Notes under the pieces: model-generated
Databases searched by the model: none
Seen by the model: the letters and a program-made list of their open reading frames with translations, nothing else
What the model was told of the DNA's origin: nothing
Shown here: one piece after another, positions 25,368 to 33,454 of the stretch
How positions within the stretch are numbered: position 1 is the stretch's first letter
How the letters are laid out: every line of letters begins with the position of its first letter
Origin: Streptomyces sp. CBMA152
Lineage (GTDB): Bacteria; Actinomycetota; Actinomycetes; Streptomycetales; Streptomycetaceae
Assembly: GCF_014596475.1 (NCBI RefSeq)
Contig: NZ_MECJ01000029.1
Coordinates: 62,001-126,000 of the forward strand
DNA: 64,000 nucleotides
Reading direction: 5' to 3'
Made by a program: the position numbers and the translations under genes

Positions 25368-27095
25368 GTGGCGGAACGTAGCACGGCTGCCGTCGACGTG
25401 GCCGACAACAGCGGCGACAACCCGCTGACCGCCAAGGCGGACGGGACCACGACCGACGGGGTGGCGGAATCCATCGATACGGCAGACACGGCGGAGCAGG
25501 GCGCCGGCGACACGGGTGGTGAGCGGAAGACCGCCGAGCCCTCCATCGCCACACCGGAGCTGCACAGCGGCCACAAGCTCGCCAGACGCTACCGACTCGA
25601 AGAGTGCGTCACCCGTCTGGACGGTTTCAGCAGCTGGCGGGCGGTCGACGAGAAGCTCCGCCGCGCCGTCGGGGTCCATCTGCTCCCCGCGGACCATCCG
25701 CGGGCGCGCTCGGTGCTGGCCGCGGCCCGCTCGTCCGCGCTCCTCGGGGACCCCCGCTTCGTCCAGGTCCTGGACGCGGTGGAGGAGAACGATCTCGTCT
25801 ACGTGGTCCACGAGTGGCTGCCGGACGCCACCGAGCTGACCGCGCTGCTGGCCCTGGGACCGCTGGAGGCGCACGACGCCTACCAGATGGTCACCCAGGT
25901 CTCCCAGGCCATGGCCGCGGCCCACCGCGAGGGTCTGGCGCACCTGCGGCTGACCCCTGGCGCGATTCTTCGGACGTCGTCCGGGCAGTACCGCATCCGC
26001 GGCCTCGCGGTGAACGCCGCCCTGCGCGGCATCGCCTCCGACACCCCGCAGCGGACCGACACGGAGGCGATCGGCGCGCTGCTGTACGCCGCGCTCACCC
26101 AGCGCTGGCCGTACGACAGCGACGCGTACGGCCTCCACGGCCTGCCCAAGGGGGTCGGCCTGATCGCCCCCGACCAGGTACGGGCAGGCGTCCACCGGGG
26201 CCTGTCGGAGCTCGCCATGCGTGCGCTGGCCAACGACGGCGCCACCGCGTCGCGTCAGGAGCCGGCCTGCACGACCCCGGACGAGCTGGTCAAGGCCATC
26301 TCGTCGATGCCGCGCATCCGTCCGCCGGAGCCCGCCTTCACGGCGCCGCCGGAGTACCAGCGCACCACCTACCAGCAGGGCACCTACGGCCGCCCGCCCG
26401 CCGGGCCACGCCCGCAGGTCACCCAGACCGTGCCCGTCCCGCCGCCGACGCTCCAGGGCCGTACCGGCAAGGTGATCAAGTGGGGCGTCTCGGCACTCCT
26501 CATCGCCGCGCTGGGCCTGGGCAGCTGGCAGCTCGCGGACACGCTCCTGGGCCACGACAAGGGCGGCTCCGGCGAGTCCGGGACGTCCCAGCAGACGACC
26601 AAGACCGACGGCGACAAGCCCAAGGCCCTGGTGCCGCTGCAGATCCAGGGCGCCGAGGAGTACGCCCCGGACGGCAATCTGCAGGACGCCAAGGACGTGG
26701 ACAAGACGTACGACGGCGACGCCTCCACGTACTGGCGTTCCAAGAGCTACAACGACGGCCCCAAACTCGCGCCCTTCAAGCAGGGCGTGGGCATCGTCTA
26801 CGACCTCGGGTCAGAGAAGGACGTCGCGGCGGCTTCGATAGCGCTCCGGTACCGAGGCGACCACACGACGCTGACGCTGTACGCGGCGGACTCCCTGTCG
26901 CCGGGTCCGGTCGGCTCGATGCAGCAGATCGCGACCGCGACAACCAAGGGCACCGCGGTCGATCTCAAGGCGAAGAAGCCGGTGAAGACCCGCTATGTCC
27001 TCCTGTGGATCACGGCGGCGCCCTACACGTCCGACGACGAGTTCAGCCGCGCGGGGTACAAGCAGGCCATAACGGACGTCAAGTTCACCGGCTGA
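25368..27095 (+). CDS. Membrane pseudokinase with extracellular discoidin-like domain
   Basis: 575 residues from GTG 25368, chosen because GGGGAGG lies 11 bases upstream (an ATG at 25323 is in frame). Residues ~67-320 follow the Ser/Thr kinase fold but lack the key residues: the VAVK lysine region reads GVHLL, HRD reads HLRLTPGAI and DFG reads RGLA. A membrane span lies near 370-390. The secreted C-terminus (YDLGSEKDVAAASIALRYRG) resembles a carbohydrate-binding F5/8 fold. Its position after murJ matches the pseudokinase half of mycobacterial MviN, which binds a FHA protein to regulate lipid II flipping. Confidence 0.85.
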   Translation: MAERSTAAVDVADNSGDNPLTAKADGTTTDGVAESIDTADTAEQGAGDTGGERKTAEPSIATPELHSGHKLARRYRLEECVTRLDGFSSWRAVDEKLRRAVGVHLLPADHPRARSVLAAARSSALLGDPRFVQVLDAVEENDLVYVVHEWLPDATELTALLALGPLEAHDAYQMVTQVSQAMAAAHREGLAHLRLTPGAILRTSSGQYRIRGLAVNAALRGIASDTPQRTDTEAIGALLYAALTQRWPYDSDAYGLHGLPKGVGLIAPDQVRAGVHRGLSELAMRALANDGATASRQEPACTTPDELVKAISSMPRIRPPEPAFTAPPEYQRTTYQQGTYGRPPAGPRPQVTQTVPVPPPTLQGRTGKVIKWGVSALLIAALGLGSWQLADTLLGHDKGGSGESGTSQQTTKTDGDKPKALVPLQIQGAEEYAPDGNLQDAKDVDKTYDGDASTYWRSKSYNDGPKLAPFKQGVGIVYDLGSEKDVAAASIALRYRGDHTTLTLYAADSLSPGPVGSMQQIATATTKGTAVDLKAKKPVKTRYVLLWITAAPYTSDDEFSRAGYKQAITDVKFTG

Positions 27096-27130
27096 TCCGG
27101 GATCCGACAGCAGGGGGAGGGGGTTCACCG

Positions 27131-27850
27131 TTGGACGACGCCACACGCGGCGCGAGCGACCAGGATCTTCTGGCCCGCCATGTCGACGGTGACCCCGACG
27201 CCTTCGGTGAGCTCGTGCGGCGCCACCGCGACAGACTCTGGGCGGTCGCCCTGCGGACGCTCGGCGACCGCGAGGAGGCCGCCGACGCGGTGCAGGACGC
27301 CCTGGTGTCCGCCTACCGGGCCGCCCACACCTTCCGCGGCCAGTCGGCCGTCACGACGTGGCTGCACCGCATCACCGTGAACGCCTGCCTCGATCGGGCC
27401 CGCAAGGCCGCCTCCCGCAAGACGTCGCCCGTCGACGACGCGGAGCGCCTGGAGCAGCTTCTGGAGCCCCATGAGTCCGCCGAGGCCCCCGCGGAGCGCT
27501 CGGACCTCCACAGGCAGCTGGTGAAGGCCCTGGGGACGCTCCCGGCCGAACAGCGCGCCGCCTTGGTCCTGGTGGACATGCAGGGGTATCCGGTGGCGGA
27601 GGCGGCGCAGATCCTCGAAGTGCCGGTGGGAACCGTGAAGAGCCGCTGCGCCAGGGGCCGAGCGCGGCTGCTGCCCCTGCTCGGGCATCTGCGCGGTGAT
27701 GCGGGCGGTACCCGGGATGGTGGGGATAGCGACGCGCAAGGTGGGGGAAGGAACCGGACGCCGGGGACATCCGTCCCACCTGCGTCGGGACCAAGGGACG
27801 CAGGACCGAATGATCCTGCTGCTGTGAAGGGCGGAGGTGGACGCGCGTGA
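27131..27850 (+). CDS. sigM: ECF RNA polymerase sigma factor SigM
   Basis: 239 residues from a TTG start preceded by GGGGAGGGGG. Sigma region 2 (DAFGELVRRHRDRLWAVALR, EEAADAVQDALV) and region 4 (LPAEQRAALVLVDMQGYPVAEAA, VGTVKSRCARGRARL) are intact, followed by a disordered tail. Its stop overlaps the start of the downstream anti-sigma gene by 4 bases. The identity as SigM rests on synteny with S. coelicolor (mviN-like, sigM, rsmA, trxB, trxA). Confidence 0.92.
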   Translation: MDDATRGASDQDLLARHVDGDPDAFGELVRRHRDRLWAVALRTLGDREEAADAVQDALVSAYRAAHTFRGQSAVTTWLHRITVNACLDRARKAASRKTSPVDDAERLEQLLEPHESAEAPAERSDLHRQLVKALGTLPAEQRAALVLVDMQGYPVAEAAQILEVPVGTVKSRCARGRARLLPLLGHLRGDAGGTRDGGDSDAQGGGRNRTPGTSVPPASGPRDAGPNDPAAVKGGGGRA

Positions 27851-28779
27851 CATCCACGGCCGACACGACTCAGCACCCGGACGTCTCGGAGATTTCCGAC
27901 CTCCACGAGGGCGTTCTGCCGCCCTCCCGCACGGCCGATGTCCGGCGGCATCTGGACTCCTGCGGCCTCTGCGCCGACGTACACGCCTCCCTGGCGGAGA
28001 TCCGCGAGCTGCTGGGCACCCTGCCGGGGCCCCCGCGTATGCCCGCCGATGTCGCGGGCCGCATCGACGCCGCGCTCGCCGCCGAGGCTCTTCTCGACGC
28101 GACGGCGCCCGCCGGTGCGGAAGCACCCCTGAGCGTCGTGGCGACCGCTGAAGCCGCGCATGTTTCACGTGAAACATCGCCCCAAGCCGTCTCGACGGAG
28201 GCACCCACGGCGGACCGTCCGGCCGGGCGCCCCCGGGCCGCCACCGGGCCCGGCCGTCCCCGGATGACCAGGCGCCGTCGTACGGCCGTTCTCGGCGCCG
28301 TCTTCGGCGCGGCGGCGATCGGCTTCGGCGTCCTGCTGGTGCAGACCGTCCAGACGTCCGACAACAACACCCGGGCGACCGATACGGCCACACACACGGC
28401 GCAGGGAGCCCAGTTCTCCGCCTCCTCCCTCCCGGGACAGGTAGAGACCTTGCTCTCCTCCTCTCCCCACCCGTCCCTGGAGAGCGCCCCGAACTCCCCG
28501 TCGGGCAAGAAGCCCCTCACCGTCACGTCCCAATCCCCGGAGACCGGAAGCACCGTCAACGTGCCACCGTGTGTCCAGGCGGGCACCGGGCGTACGGACG
28601 AGAGTCCCTTGGCGAAGCAGATCGGCGAGTACCAGGGGACCCGGGCGTACCTCCTCGTCCTTCCGCACGCCACGGACAACTCCCAGGTCCAGGCGTACGT
28701 CGTCGACGCGTCCTGCGCGAGCACAGCGCCCAACACCAAGGGCAAGCTGCTGCTGACCCACGCCTATCCCCGTCGGTGA
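27847..28779 (+). CDS. rsmA: Anti-sigma factor RsmA
   Basis: 310 residues. The N-terminal zinc-finger-like anti-sigma motif has H35-x3-C39-x2-C42 (HLDSCGLC). A membrane span lies near 147-169 and the C-terminus is extracellular with two cysteines. The S. coelicolor homologue was reported to bind a [2Fe-2S] cluster, linking SigM to redox state. GTGA overlap with sigM implies coupled translation. A perfect parS lies inside the coding sequence (28162-28175), encoding the HVSRETS stretch in the disordered linker before the span. Confidence 0.9.
   Translation: MTSTADTTQHPDVSEISDLHEGVLPPSRTADVRRHLDSCGLCADVHASLAEIRELLGTLPGPPRMPADVAGRIDAALAAEALLDATAPAGAEAPLSVVATAEAAHVSRETSPQAVSTEAPTADRPAGRPRAATGPGRPRMTRRRRTAVLGAVFGAAAIGFGVLLVQTVQTSDNNTRATDTATHTAQGAQFSASSLPGQVETLLSSSPHPSLESAPNSPSGKKPLTVTSQSPETGSTVNVPPCVQAGTGRTDESPLAKQIGEYQGTRAYLLVLPHATDNSQVQAYVVDASCASTAPNTKGKLLLTHAYPRR
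28162..28175. promoter_or_regulatory. parS site inside rsmA
   Basis: Perfect GTTTCACGTGAAAC in codons of the RsmA linker; it translates as VSRET. Confidence 0.93.
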
Positions 28780-28884
28780 GACGTCTCGGGAATGCTCGCC
28801 CCGTAGGATCCGTTGGGTGGGGTGAGAGTCCTGGACCGGGCCCCGGTAGGCAGTAGGCAGTCCGCAGAGACGAGGAAGAAACCC

Positions 28885-29847
28885 GTGAGCGACGTCCGTA
28901 ACGTGATCATTATTGGCTCCGGGCCGGCCGGGTACACGGCCGCGCTCTACACCGCGCGTGCGTCGCTTCAGCCGCTGGTGTTCGAAGGCGCCGTCACCGC
29001 CGGTGGCGCGCTGATGAACACCACCGAGGTGGAGAACTTCCCCGGTTTCCGCGACGGCATCGTGGGTCCGGACCTCATGGACAACATGCGCGCGCAGGCG
29101 GAACGCTTCGGCGCCGAGCTGGTCCCGGACGACGTCGTCGCCGTCGACCTCTCCGGTGACATCAAGACCGTCACGGACACCGCGGGCACCGTCCACCGCG
29201 CCAAGGCCGTCATCGTCACCACCGGCTCCCAGCACCGCAAGCTCGGCCTGCCCAACGAGGACAAGCTGTCCGGGCGCGGTGTCTCGTGGTGCGCCACCTG
29301 CGACGGCTTCTTCTTCAAGGACCAGGACATCGCCGTGGTCGGCGGCGGTGACACCGCGATGGAGGAGGCGACCTTCCTCTCCCGCTTCGCCAAGTCGGTC
29401 ACCATCGTCCACCGCCGCGACAGCCTGCGCGCCTCCAAGGCGATGCAGGAGCGCGCGTTCGCCGACCCGAAGATCAAGTTCGCCTGGGACAGCGAGGTCG
29501 CCGAGATCCACGGCGACCAGAAGCTCTCCGGTCTGACCCTGCGCAACACCAAGAACGGCGAGACCTCCGAGCTGGCGGTCACCGGCCTGTTCATCGCCGT
29601 GGGCCACGACCCGCGCACCGAGCTCTTCAAGGGCCAGCTGGACCTGGACGACGAGGGCTACCTGAAGGTCGCCGCGCCCTCGACCCGCACCAACCTGACC
29701 GGTGTCTTCGGCGCCGGCGACGTGGTGGACCACACCTACCGGCAGGCCATCACCGCCGCCGGTACCGGCTGCTCCGCCGCCCTCGACGCCGAGCGCTTCC
29801 TGGCCGCGCTCGCCGACGACGAGAAGGCCGCCGCAGCCGCCGTCTGA
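28885..29847 (+). CDS. trxB: Thioredoxin reductase
   Basis: 320 residues. FAD-binding GSGPAGYTAALYTARA near 12, the redox-active CATC near 136-139, NADPH-binding GGGDTAMEEA and C-terminal GVFGAGDVVDHTYRQA. It reduces thioredoxin using NADPH. The GTG at 28885 follows GAGGAAG. trxA follows after 45 bases, forming a redox operon downstream of sigM-rsmA. Confidence 0.97.
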   Translation: MSDVRNVIIIGSGPAGYTAALYTARASLQPLVFEGAVTAGGALMNTTEVENFPGFRDGIVGPDLMDNMRAQAERFGAELVPDDVVAVDLSGDIKTVTDTAGTVHRAKAVIVTTGSQHRKLGLPNEDKLSGRGVSWCATCDGFFFKDQDIAVVGGGDTAMEEATFLSRFAKSVTIVHRRDSLRASKAMQERAFADPKIKFAWDSEVAEIHGDQKLSGLTLRNTKNGETSELAVTGLFIAVGHDPRTELFKGQLDLDDEGYLKVAAPSTRTNLTGVFGAGDVVDHTYRQAITAAGTGCSAALDAERFLAALADDEKAAAAAV

Positions 29848-29892
29848 CCCCTTTCCCCACCCCCCTCACCCACACCCCGCAAGGAGGATGCC

Positions 29893-30225
29893 GTGGCCGG
29901 CACCCTGAAGAACGTGACCGACGCCGACTTCGACGAGGTCGTCCTCAAGAGCAACAAGCCCGTACTGGTGGACTTCTGGGCCGAGTGGTGCGGCCCGTGC
30001 CGTCAGATCGCCCCGTCCCTGGAGGCCATCGCGGCGGAGCACGGCGACCAGATCGAGATCGTCAAGCTCAACATCGACGAGAACCCGGGCACTGCGGCGA
30101 AGTACGGCGTCATGTCGATCCCGACCCTGAACGTCTACCAGGGCGGCGAGGTCGCCAAGACCATCGTCGGCGCCAAGCCGAAGGCCGCGCTCCTGCGCGA
30201 CCTCGACGTTTTCATCGGCGAGTAA
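29893..30225 (+). CDS. trxA: Thioredoxin
   Basis: 110 residues with DFWAEWCGPCRQIAP (active-site Cys33 and Cys36), the cis-Pro segment SIPTLNVY and a C-terminal helix. It is the small disulfide reductase fed by the adjacent trxB. AAGGAGG precedes the GTG at 29893; an out-of-frame ATG at 29887 is rejected. Confidence 0.97.
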   Translation: MAGTLKNVTDADFDEVVLKSNKPVLVDFWAEWCGPCRQIAPSLEAIAAEHGDQIEIVKLNIDENPGTAAKYGVMSIPTLNVYQGGEVAKTIVGAKPKAALLRDLDVFIGE

Positions 30226-30239
30226 GTCTCAGCTGCGCT

Positions 30240-30253
30240 GTTTCACGTGAAAC
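30240..30253. promoter_or_regulatory. parS site within a 24-base palindrome
   Basis: Perfect GTTTCACGTGAAAC with five more symmetric bases per side (GCGCT/AGCGC, 30235-30258), 14 bases after the trxA stop and just before its hairpin terminator. Confidence 0.93.
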
Positions 30254-30260
30254 AGCGCAA

Positions 30261-30291
30261 CGGGCCCGGTCCCTCATGGGGGCCGGGCCCG
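30261..30291. terminator. Bidirectional terminator between trxA and the GNAT gene
   Basis: A 13-bp GC-rich stem with one G-T pair (30261-30273 / 30279-30291) and a 5-base loop between convergent genes. Confidence 0.82.
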
Positions 30292-30322
30292 TTCGCGTAC
30301 AACGATATGGATGCGCGGTTCG

Positions 30323-30940
30323 CTACAGCGGCCGCAGGGCCGGCTCCTTCTGGACGGCTCCCAGCAGCCGGTCCAGGGCCAGCTCGACGTCTTCCTTCCA
30401 GGAGAGCGTCGTCCTCAGCTCCAGCCGCAGCCGGGGATAGCGGGGATGCGGCCGGACCGTCTTGAAGCCCACCGCCAGCAGATGGTCCGCGGGCAGCACA
30501 CAGGCCGGCTCCCGCCAACGGGCGTCCCCGAACGCCTCGATGGCCTTGAACCCGCGCCGCAGCAGATCCTTCGCCACGGTCTGCACCATCACTCTGCCCA
30601 GTCCCTGGCCCTGGTAGCCGGGCATGATCCATGCCGTCATCAGCTGCACGGCGTCGGGCGACACGGGGCTCGTGGGAAAGGCGGTGGAGCGCGGCACATA
30701 GGCGGGCGGGGCGTACAGGACGTAGCCCACCGGCACGTCGTCGACATAGACGACCCGGCCGCAGGAGCCCCACTCCAGAAGCACGGCCGATATCCAGGCT
30801 TCCTTTTCGAGCTCCGGCGTCCCGGCCTTTATCGCGGCTTCTCCGCTGACCGGGTCAAGCTCCCAGAAGACGCAGGAGCGACAGCGTTTGGGAAGGTCCG
30901 GAAGGTTGTCCAGCGTGAGCGGTACAAGCCGACGCCCCAT
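30323..30940 (-). CDS. GNAT-family acetyltransferase next to parAB
   Basis: 205 residues. The acetyl-CoA site is seen as MPGYQGQGLGRVMVQTVAKDL, preceded by the beta strand LMTAWI. A pair of cysteines (RCRSC) sits in the N-terminus. This gene type is conserved beside parB in Streptomyces; the substrate is unknown. The ATG at 30940 with GAGGAAC upstream sets the start, overlapping a possible small ORF upstream. Confidence 0.87.
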   Translation of the reverse strand: MGRRLVPLTLDNLPDLPKRCRSCVFWELDPVSGEAAIKAGTPELEKEAWISAVLLEWGSCGRVVYVDDVPVGYVLYAPPAYVPRSTAFPTSPVSPDAVQLMTAWIMPGYQGQGLGRVMVQTVAKDLLRRGFKAIEAFGDARWREPACVLPADHLLAVGFKTVRPHPRYPRLRLELRTTLSWKEDVELALDRLLGAVQKEPALRPL

Positions 30941-31086
30941 GAAGGCTGTTCCTCGCTTCCCTCGCCTGCCGCTCCCTGGGCGGCCGACAGCGCGCTCCGT
31001 TCCCGGAGGAGACTGCCGACGAAGCCGCCGACCGCCCCGAGGCCAAGCCCCGCTGTCACCAGTTGGGTACGGCTCACCGTACGCAT
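30829..31086 (-). CDS. Possible small membrane protein upstream of the GNAT gene
   Basis: An 85-codon reading starting MRTVSRTQLVTAGLGLGAVG with one short Gly-rich hydrophobic segment. The ATG at 31086 has GGGAGG and GGGGAG upstream, and the first 45 codons show strong GC at third positions. The last third overlaps the GNAT start by 112 bases and looks less gene-like. It may be a short real gene, or the leader of the GNAT transcript. Confidence 0.4.
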   Translation of the reverse strand: MRTVSRTQLVTAGLGLGAVGGFVGSLLRERSALSAAQGAAGEGSEEQPSWGVGLYRSRWTTFRTFPNAVAPASSGSLTRSAEKPR

Positions 31087-31185
31087 GGCTCCCCGCCCTC
31101 CCTTTGAAGTGGCTCAAGGTGGATGTGCCATACCAGAACGCATCGTATCCACCCAACGCCGACGCGCATACCGCGTGACAGCAAA

Positions 31186-31227
31186 GGGCGGGCTGTGTTC
31201 CGTTATGCATCGGAACACAGCCCGCCC
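31186..31227 (-). terminator. Terminator of the parAB operon
   Basis: A 17-bp perfect stem (31186-31202 / 31211-31227) with an 8-base loop, 45 bases downstream of the parB stop on the minus strand. It is one of the strongest hairpins in the window. Confidence 0.88.
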
Positions 31228-31271
31228 GCTACGACAACTACCCTGGCCGCAACGACGAGAACATCATCGGG

Positions 31272-32378
31272 TCAGACGTCGTCGCCCTCTTCGGAGTCCT
31301 CGGCCAGGCCCTTGTTGAGGACCCGTCCCTCGCCGGGGGCGAGCGTGCCGAGGATCCGCTCCAGATCGTCCATCGACGCGAACTCGACGACGATCTTTCC
31401 CTTCTTCTGGCCCAGATCGACCTTCACTCGGGTCTCGAAGCGGTCCGAGAGGCGCGTTGCCAGATCGGTGAGCGCGGGCGCCAGCCGGGTCCCGGCACGC
31501 GGGCCCTTGGCCTTCGCGGCGCTCTTGGGCTCCGAGTTCAGCAGCGTCACGATCTCCTCAACCGCGCGCACCGAAAGCCCCTCAGCCACGATGCGGTGCG
31601 CCAGCCGGTCCTGCTCGTCCGAGTCGTCGACCGAGAGCAGGGCCCGGGCATGGCCCGCCGAGAGAACTCCGGCCGCCACCCTGCGCTGAACGGGTGGCGA
31701 AAGGCGCAGCAAGCGCAGCGTGTTGGAGACCTGCGGGCGAGACCGGCCGATGCGGTCCGCCAGCTGGTCGTGGGTGCAGCTGAAGTCCTTCAGCAACTGG
31801 TCGTAGGCGGCCGCCTCTTCCAGCGGGTTCAGCTGGGCCCGGTGCAGGTTCTCCAGGAGGGCGTCCAGGAGCAGCTTCTCGTCGTCCGTGTCCCGGACGA
31901 TCGCGGGAATCCGCTCCAGGCCCGCCTCACGGCAGGCCCGCCAGCGCCGCTCACCCATGATGAGCTCATAGCGCTCGGGTGCCAGCTGGCGTACGACGAC
32001 GGGCTGGAGAAGCCCGACTTCCTTGATGGACGTGATGAGTTCGGCGAGCGCGTCCTCGTCGAACACCTCACGCGGCTGCTTCCGGTTGGGCGTGATCGAG
32101 TCCAGCGGCACCTCGGCGAAGTACGCCCCGGCGGGCTCCTTCAGCTCCGGTACGGCCTCCGGCTCGGGCGCCTGGACCGGCAGCGATGTTTCACGTGAAA
32201 CAGGAGGCGCTGCCAGTGTGGCCACCTTGGCCGCCGCCACCCCGCGCTCCACGGTCAGTACCGGCACCGACGCCGGGGACGTGGACGCCGTCCCCGGCGA
32301 CGGCGCGGACTTATCCTGCGGGGCGGCGGGGATCAGCGCACCGAGCCCGCGCCCCAGACCTCTACGTCGCTCACTCAC
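31272..32378 (-). CDS. parB: Chromosome-partitioning protein ParB
   Basis: 368 residues beginning MSERRRGLGRGLGALIP. ParB core: SITPNRKQPREVFDEDALAELI, the CTP-binding GERRWRACREAG box and the HTH (THDQLADRIGRSRPQVSNTLRLLRL). The C-terminal dimerisation domain ends near the stop. It binds the parS sites listed here and spreads to build the segregation complex. The GTG start overlaps the parA stop by 4 bases. A parS site lies inside the gene near codon 62. Confidence 0.98.
   Translation of the reverse strand: MSERRRGLGRGLGALIPAAPQDKSAPSPGTASTSPASVPVLTVERGVAAAKVATLAAPPVSRETSLPVQAPEPEAVPELKEPAGAYFAEVPLDSITPNRKQPREVFDEDALAELITSIKEVGLLQPVVVRQLAPERYELIMGERRWRACREAGLERIPAIVRDTDDEKLLLDALLENLHRAQLNPLEEAAAYDQLLKDFSCTHDQLADRIGRSRPQVSNTLRLLRLSPPVQRRVAAGVLSAGHARALLSVDDSDEQDRLAHRIVAEGLSVRAVEEIVTLLNSEPKSAAKAKGPRAGTRLAPALTDLATRLSDRFETRVKVDLGQKKGKIVVEFASMDDLERILGTLAPGEGRVLNKGLAEDSEEGDDV
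32188..32201. promoter_or_regulatory. parS site inside parB
   Basis: Perfect GTTTCACGTGAAAC in the N-terminal linker codons of parB, read as VSRET. Confidence 0.93.
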
Positions 32379-33454
32379 TGGATCCCCTCCGACATGCTGT
32401 GCTGGTTGTTCTGACTGCCCACGGGGATGTGCGTCGTCGGGTCGTAGTTGATGCCGACCCCGCGCAGTGCGATCTCACGGGCGGCTTCGAGATACGAGAG
32501 CGAGCCGCTGGAGCCCGGGTCATAGGTGAGCACCGTCTGGCCGTAACTCGGAGCCTCCGAGATACGGACCGACCGCGGGATGCTCGTCCGCAGGACTTCC
32601 TGTCCGAAGTGGCTGCGCACTTCGTCCGCCACCTGGGAGGCGAGCCTGGTCCTGCCGTCGTACATGGTGAGCAGGATCGTCGACACATGCAGCGTGGGGT
32701 TGAGATGGGCGCGCACCAGATCGACGTTCCGCAGCAGCTGGCCAAGACCCTCCAGTGCGTAGTACTCGCACTGGATCGGGATCAGGACCTCGGCTCCGGC
32801 GACCAGTGCGTTGACCGTCAGCAGCCCCAGGGACGGCGGGCAGTCGATCAGGATGTAGTCCAGCGGCTGTTCGTACGCCTGGATGGCGCGCTGCAGCCTG
32901 CTTTCCCGTGCCACCAGGGACACCAGCTCGATCTCCGCGCCGGCCAGGTCGATCGTGGCGGGGGCGCAGAAGAGACCCTCGACGTCATGGACCGGTTGGA
33001 CGACATCGGAGAGCGGCTTGCTCTCCACCAGGACGTCGTAGATCGAGGGGACTTCGGCGTGGTGGTCTATCCCCAGCGCGGTGGAGGCGTTGCCCTGCGG
33101 GTCGAGGTCGACCACCAGGACCCGGGCACCGTGCAGGGCCAGCGAGGCGGCGAGGTTGACCGTCGTCGTGGTCTTGCCGACGCCGCCCTTCTGGTTGGCG
33201 ACCACCATGATGCGTGTCTGCTCCGGCCGGGGCAGCCCCTCGCCGGCACGGCCGAGAGCTTCCACCGCCAGCTGGGCAGCACGACCGATGGGGGTGTCGT
33301 CCATCGGGGGCGGTGTTTCACGTGAAACATCCTCCCCCGCTGACTCGGTACGGGGACCGGGGACCGGATCGGTCATCGGTCCCGCGATGTTGGCGTCGGA
33401 CCGCAAGGATTCACTCTCCTCGACTTCAGGCTCGCAATGCACAGAGCCTGCCAT
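32375..33454 (-). CDS. parA: Chromosome-partitioning ATPase ParA
   Basis: About 359 residues from ATG 33454. Deviant Walker A NQKGGVGKTTTTVNLA, Walker A' and B (VVDLDPQGNAS, DYILIDCPPSLGLL). It is the ATPase that positions the ParB-origin complex and, in hyphae, segregates chromosomes during sporulation. The frame stays open to a GTG at 33637, but the extra codons have poor third-position GC and contain DnaA boxes and a parS, so I treat them as leader. The start is the least sure point. Confidence 0.93.
   Translation of the reverse strand: MAGSVHCEPEVEESESLRSDANIAGPMTDPVPGPRTESAGEDVSRETPPPMDDTPIGRAAQLAVEALGRAGEGLPRPEQTRIMVVANQKGGVGKTTTTVNLAASLALHGARVLVVDLDPQGNASTALGIDHHAEVPSIYDVLVESKPLSDVVQPVHDVEGLFCAPATIDLAGAEIELVSLVARESRLQRAIQAYEQPLDYILIDCPPSLGLLTVNALVAGAEVLIPIQCEYYALEGLGQLLRNVDLVRAHLNPTLHVSTILLTMYDGRTRLASQVADEVRSHFGQEVLRTSIPRSVRISEAPSYGQTVLTYDPGSSGSLSYLEAAREIALRGVGINYDPTTHIPVGSQNNQHSMSEGIQ
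33315..33328. promoter_or_regulatory. parS site inside parA
   Basis: Perfect GTTTCACGTGAAAC in the N-terminal disordered part of parA (VSRET), before the Walker A motif. Confidence 0.93.
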
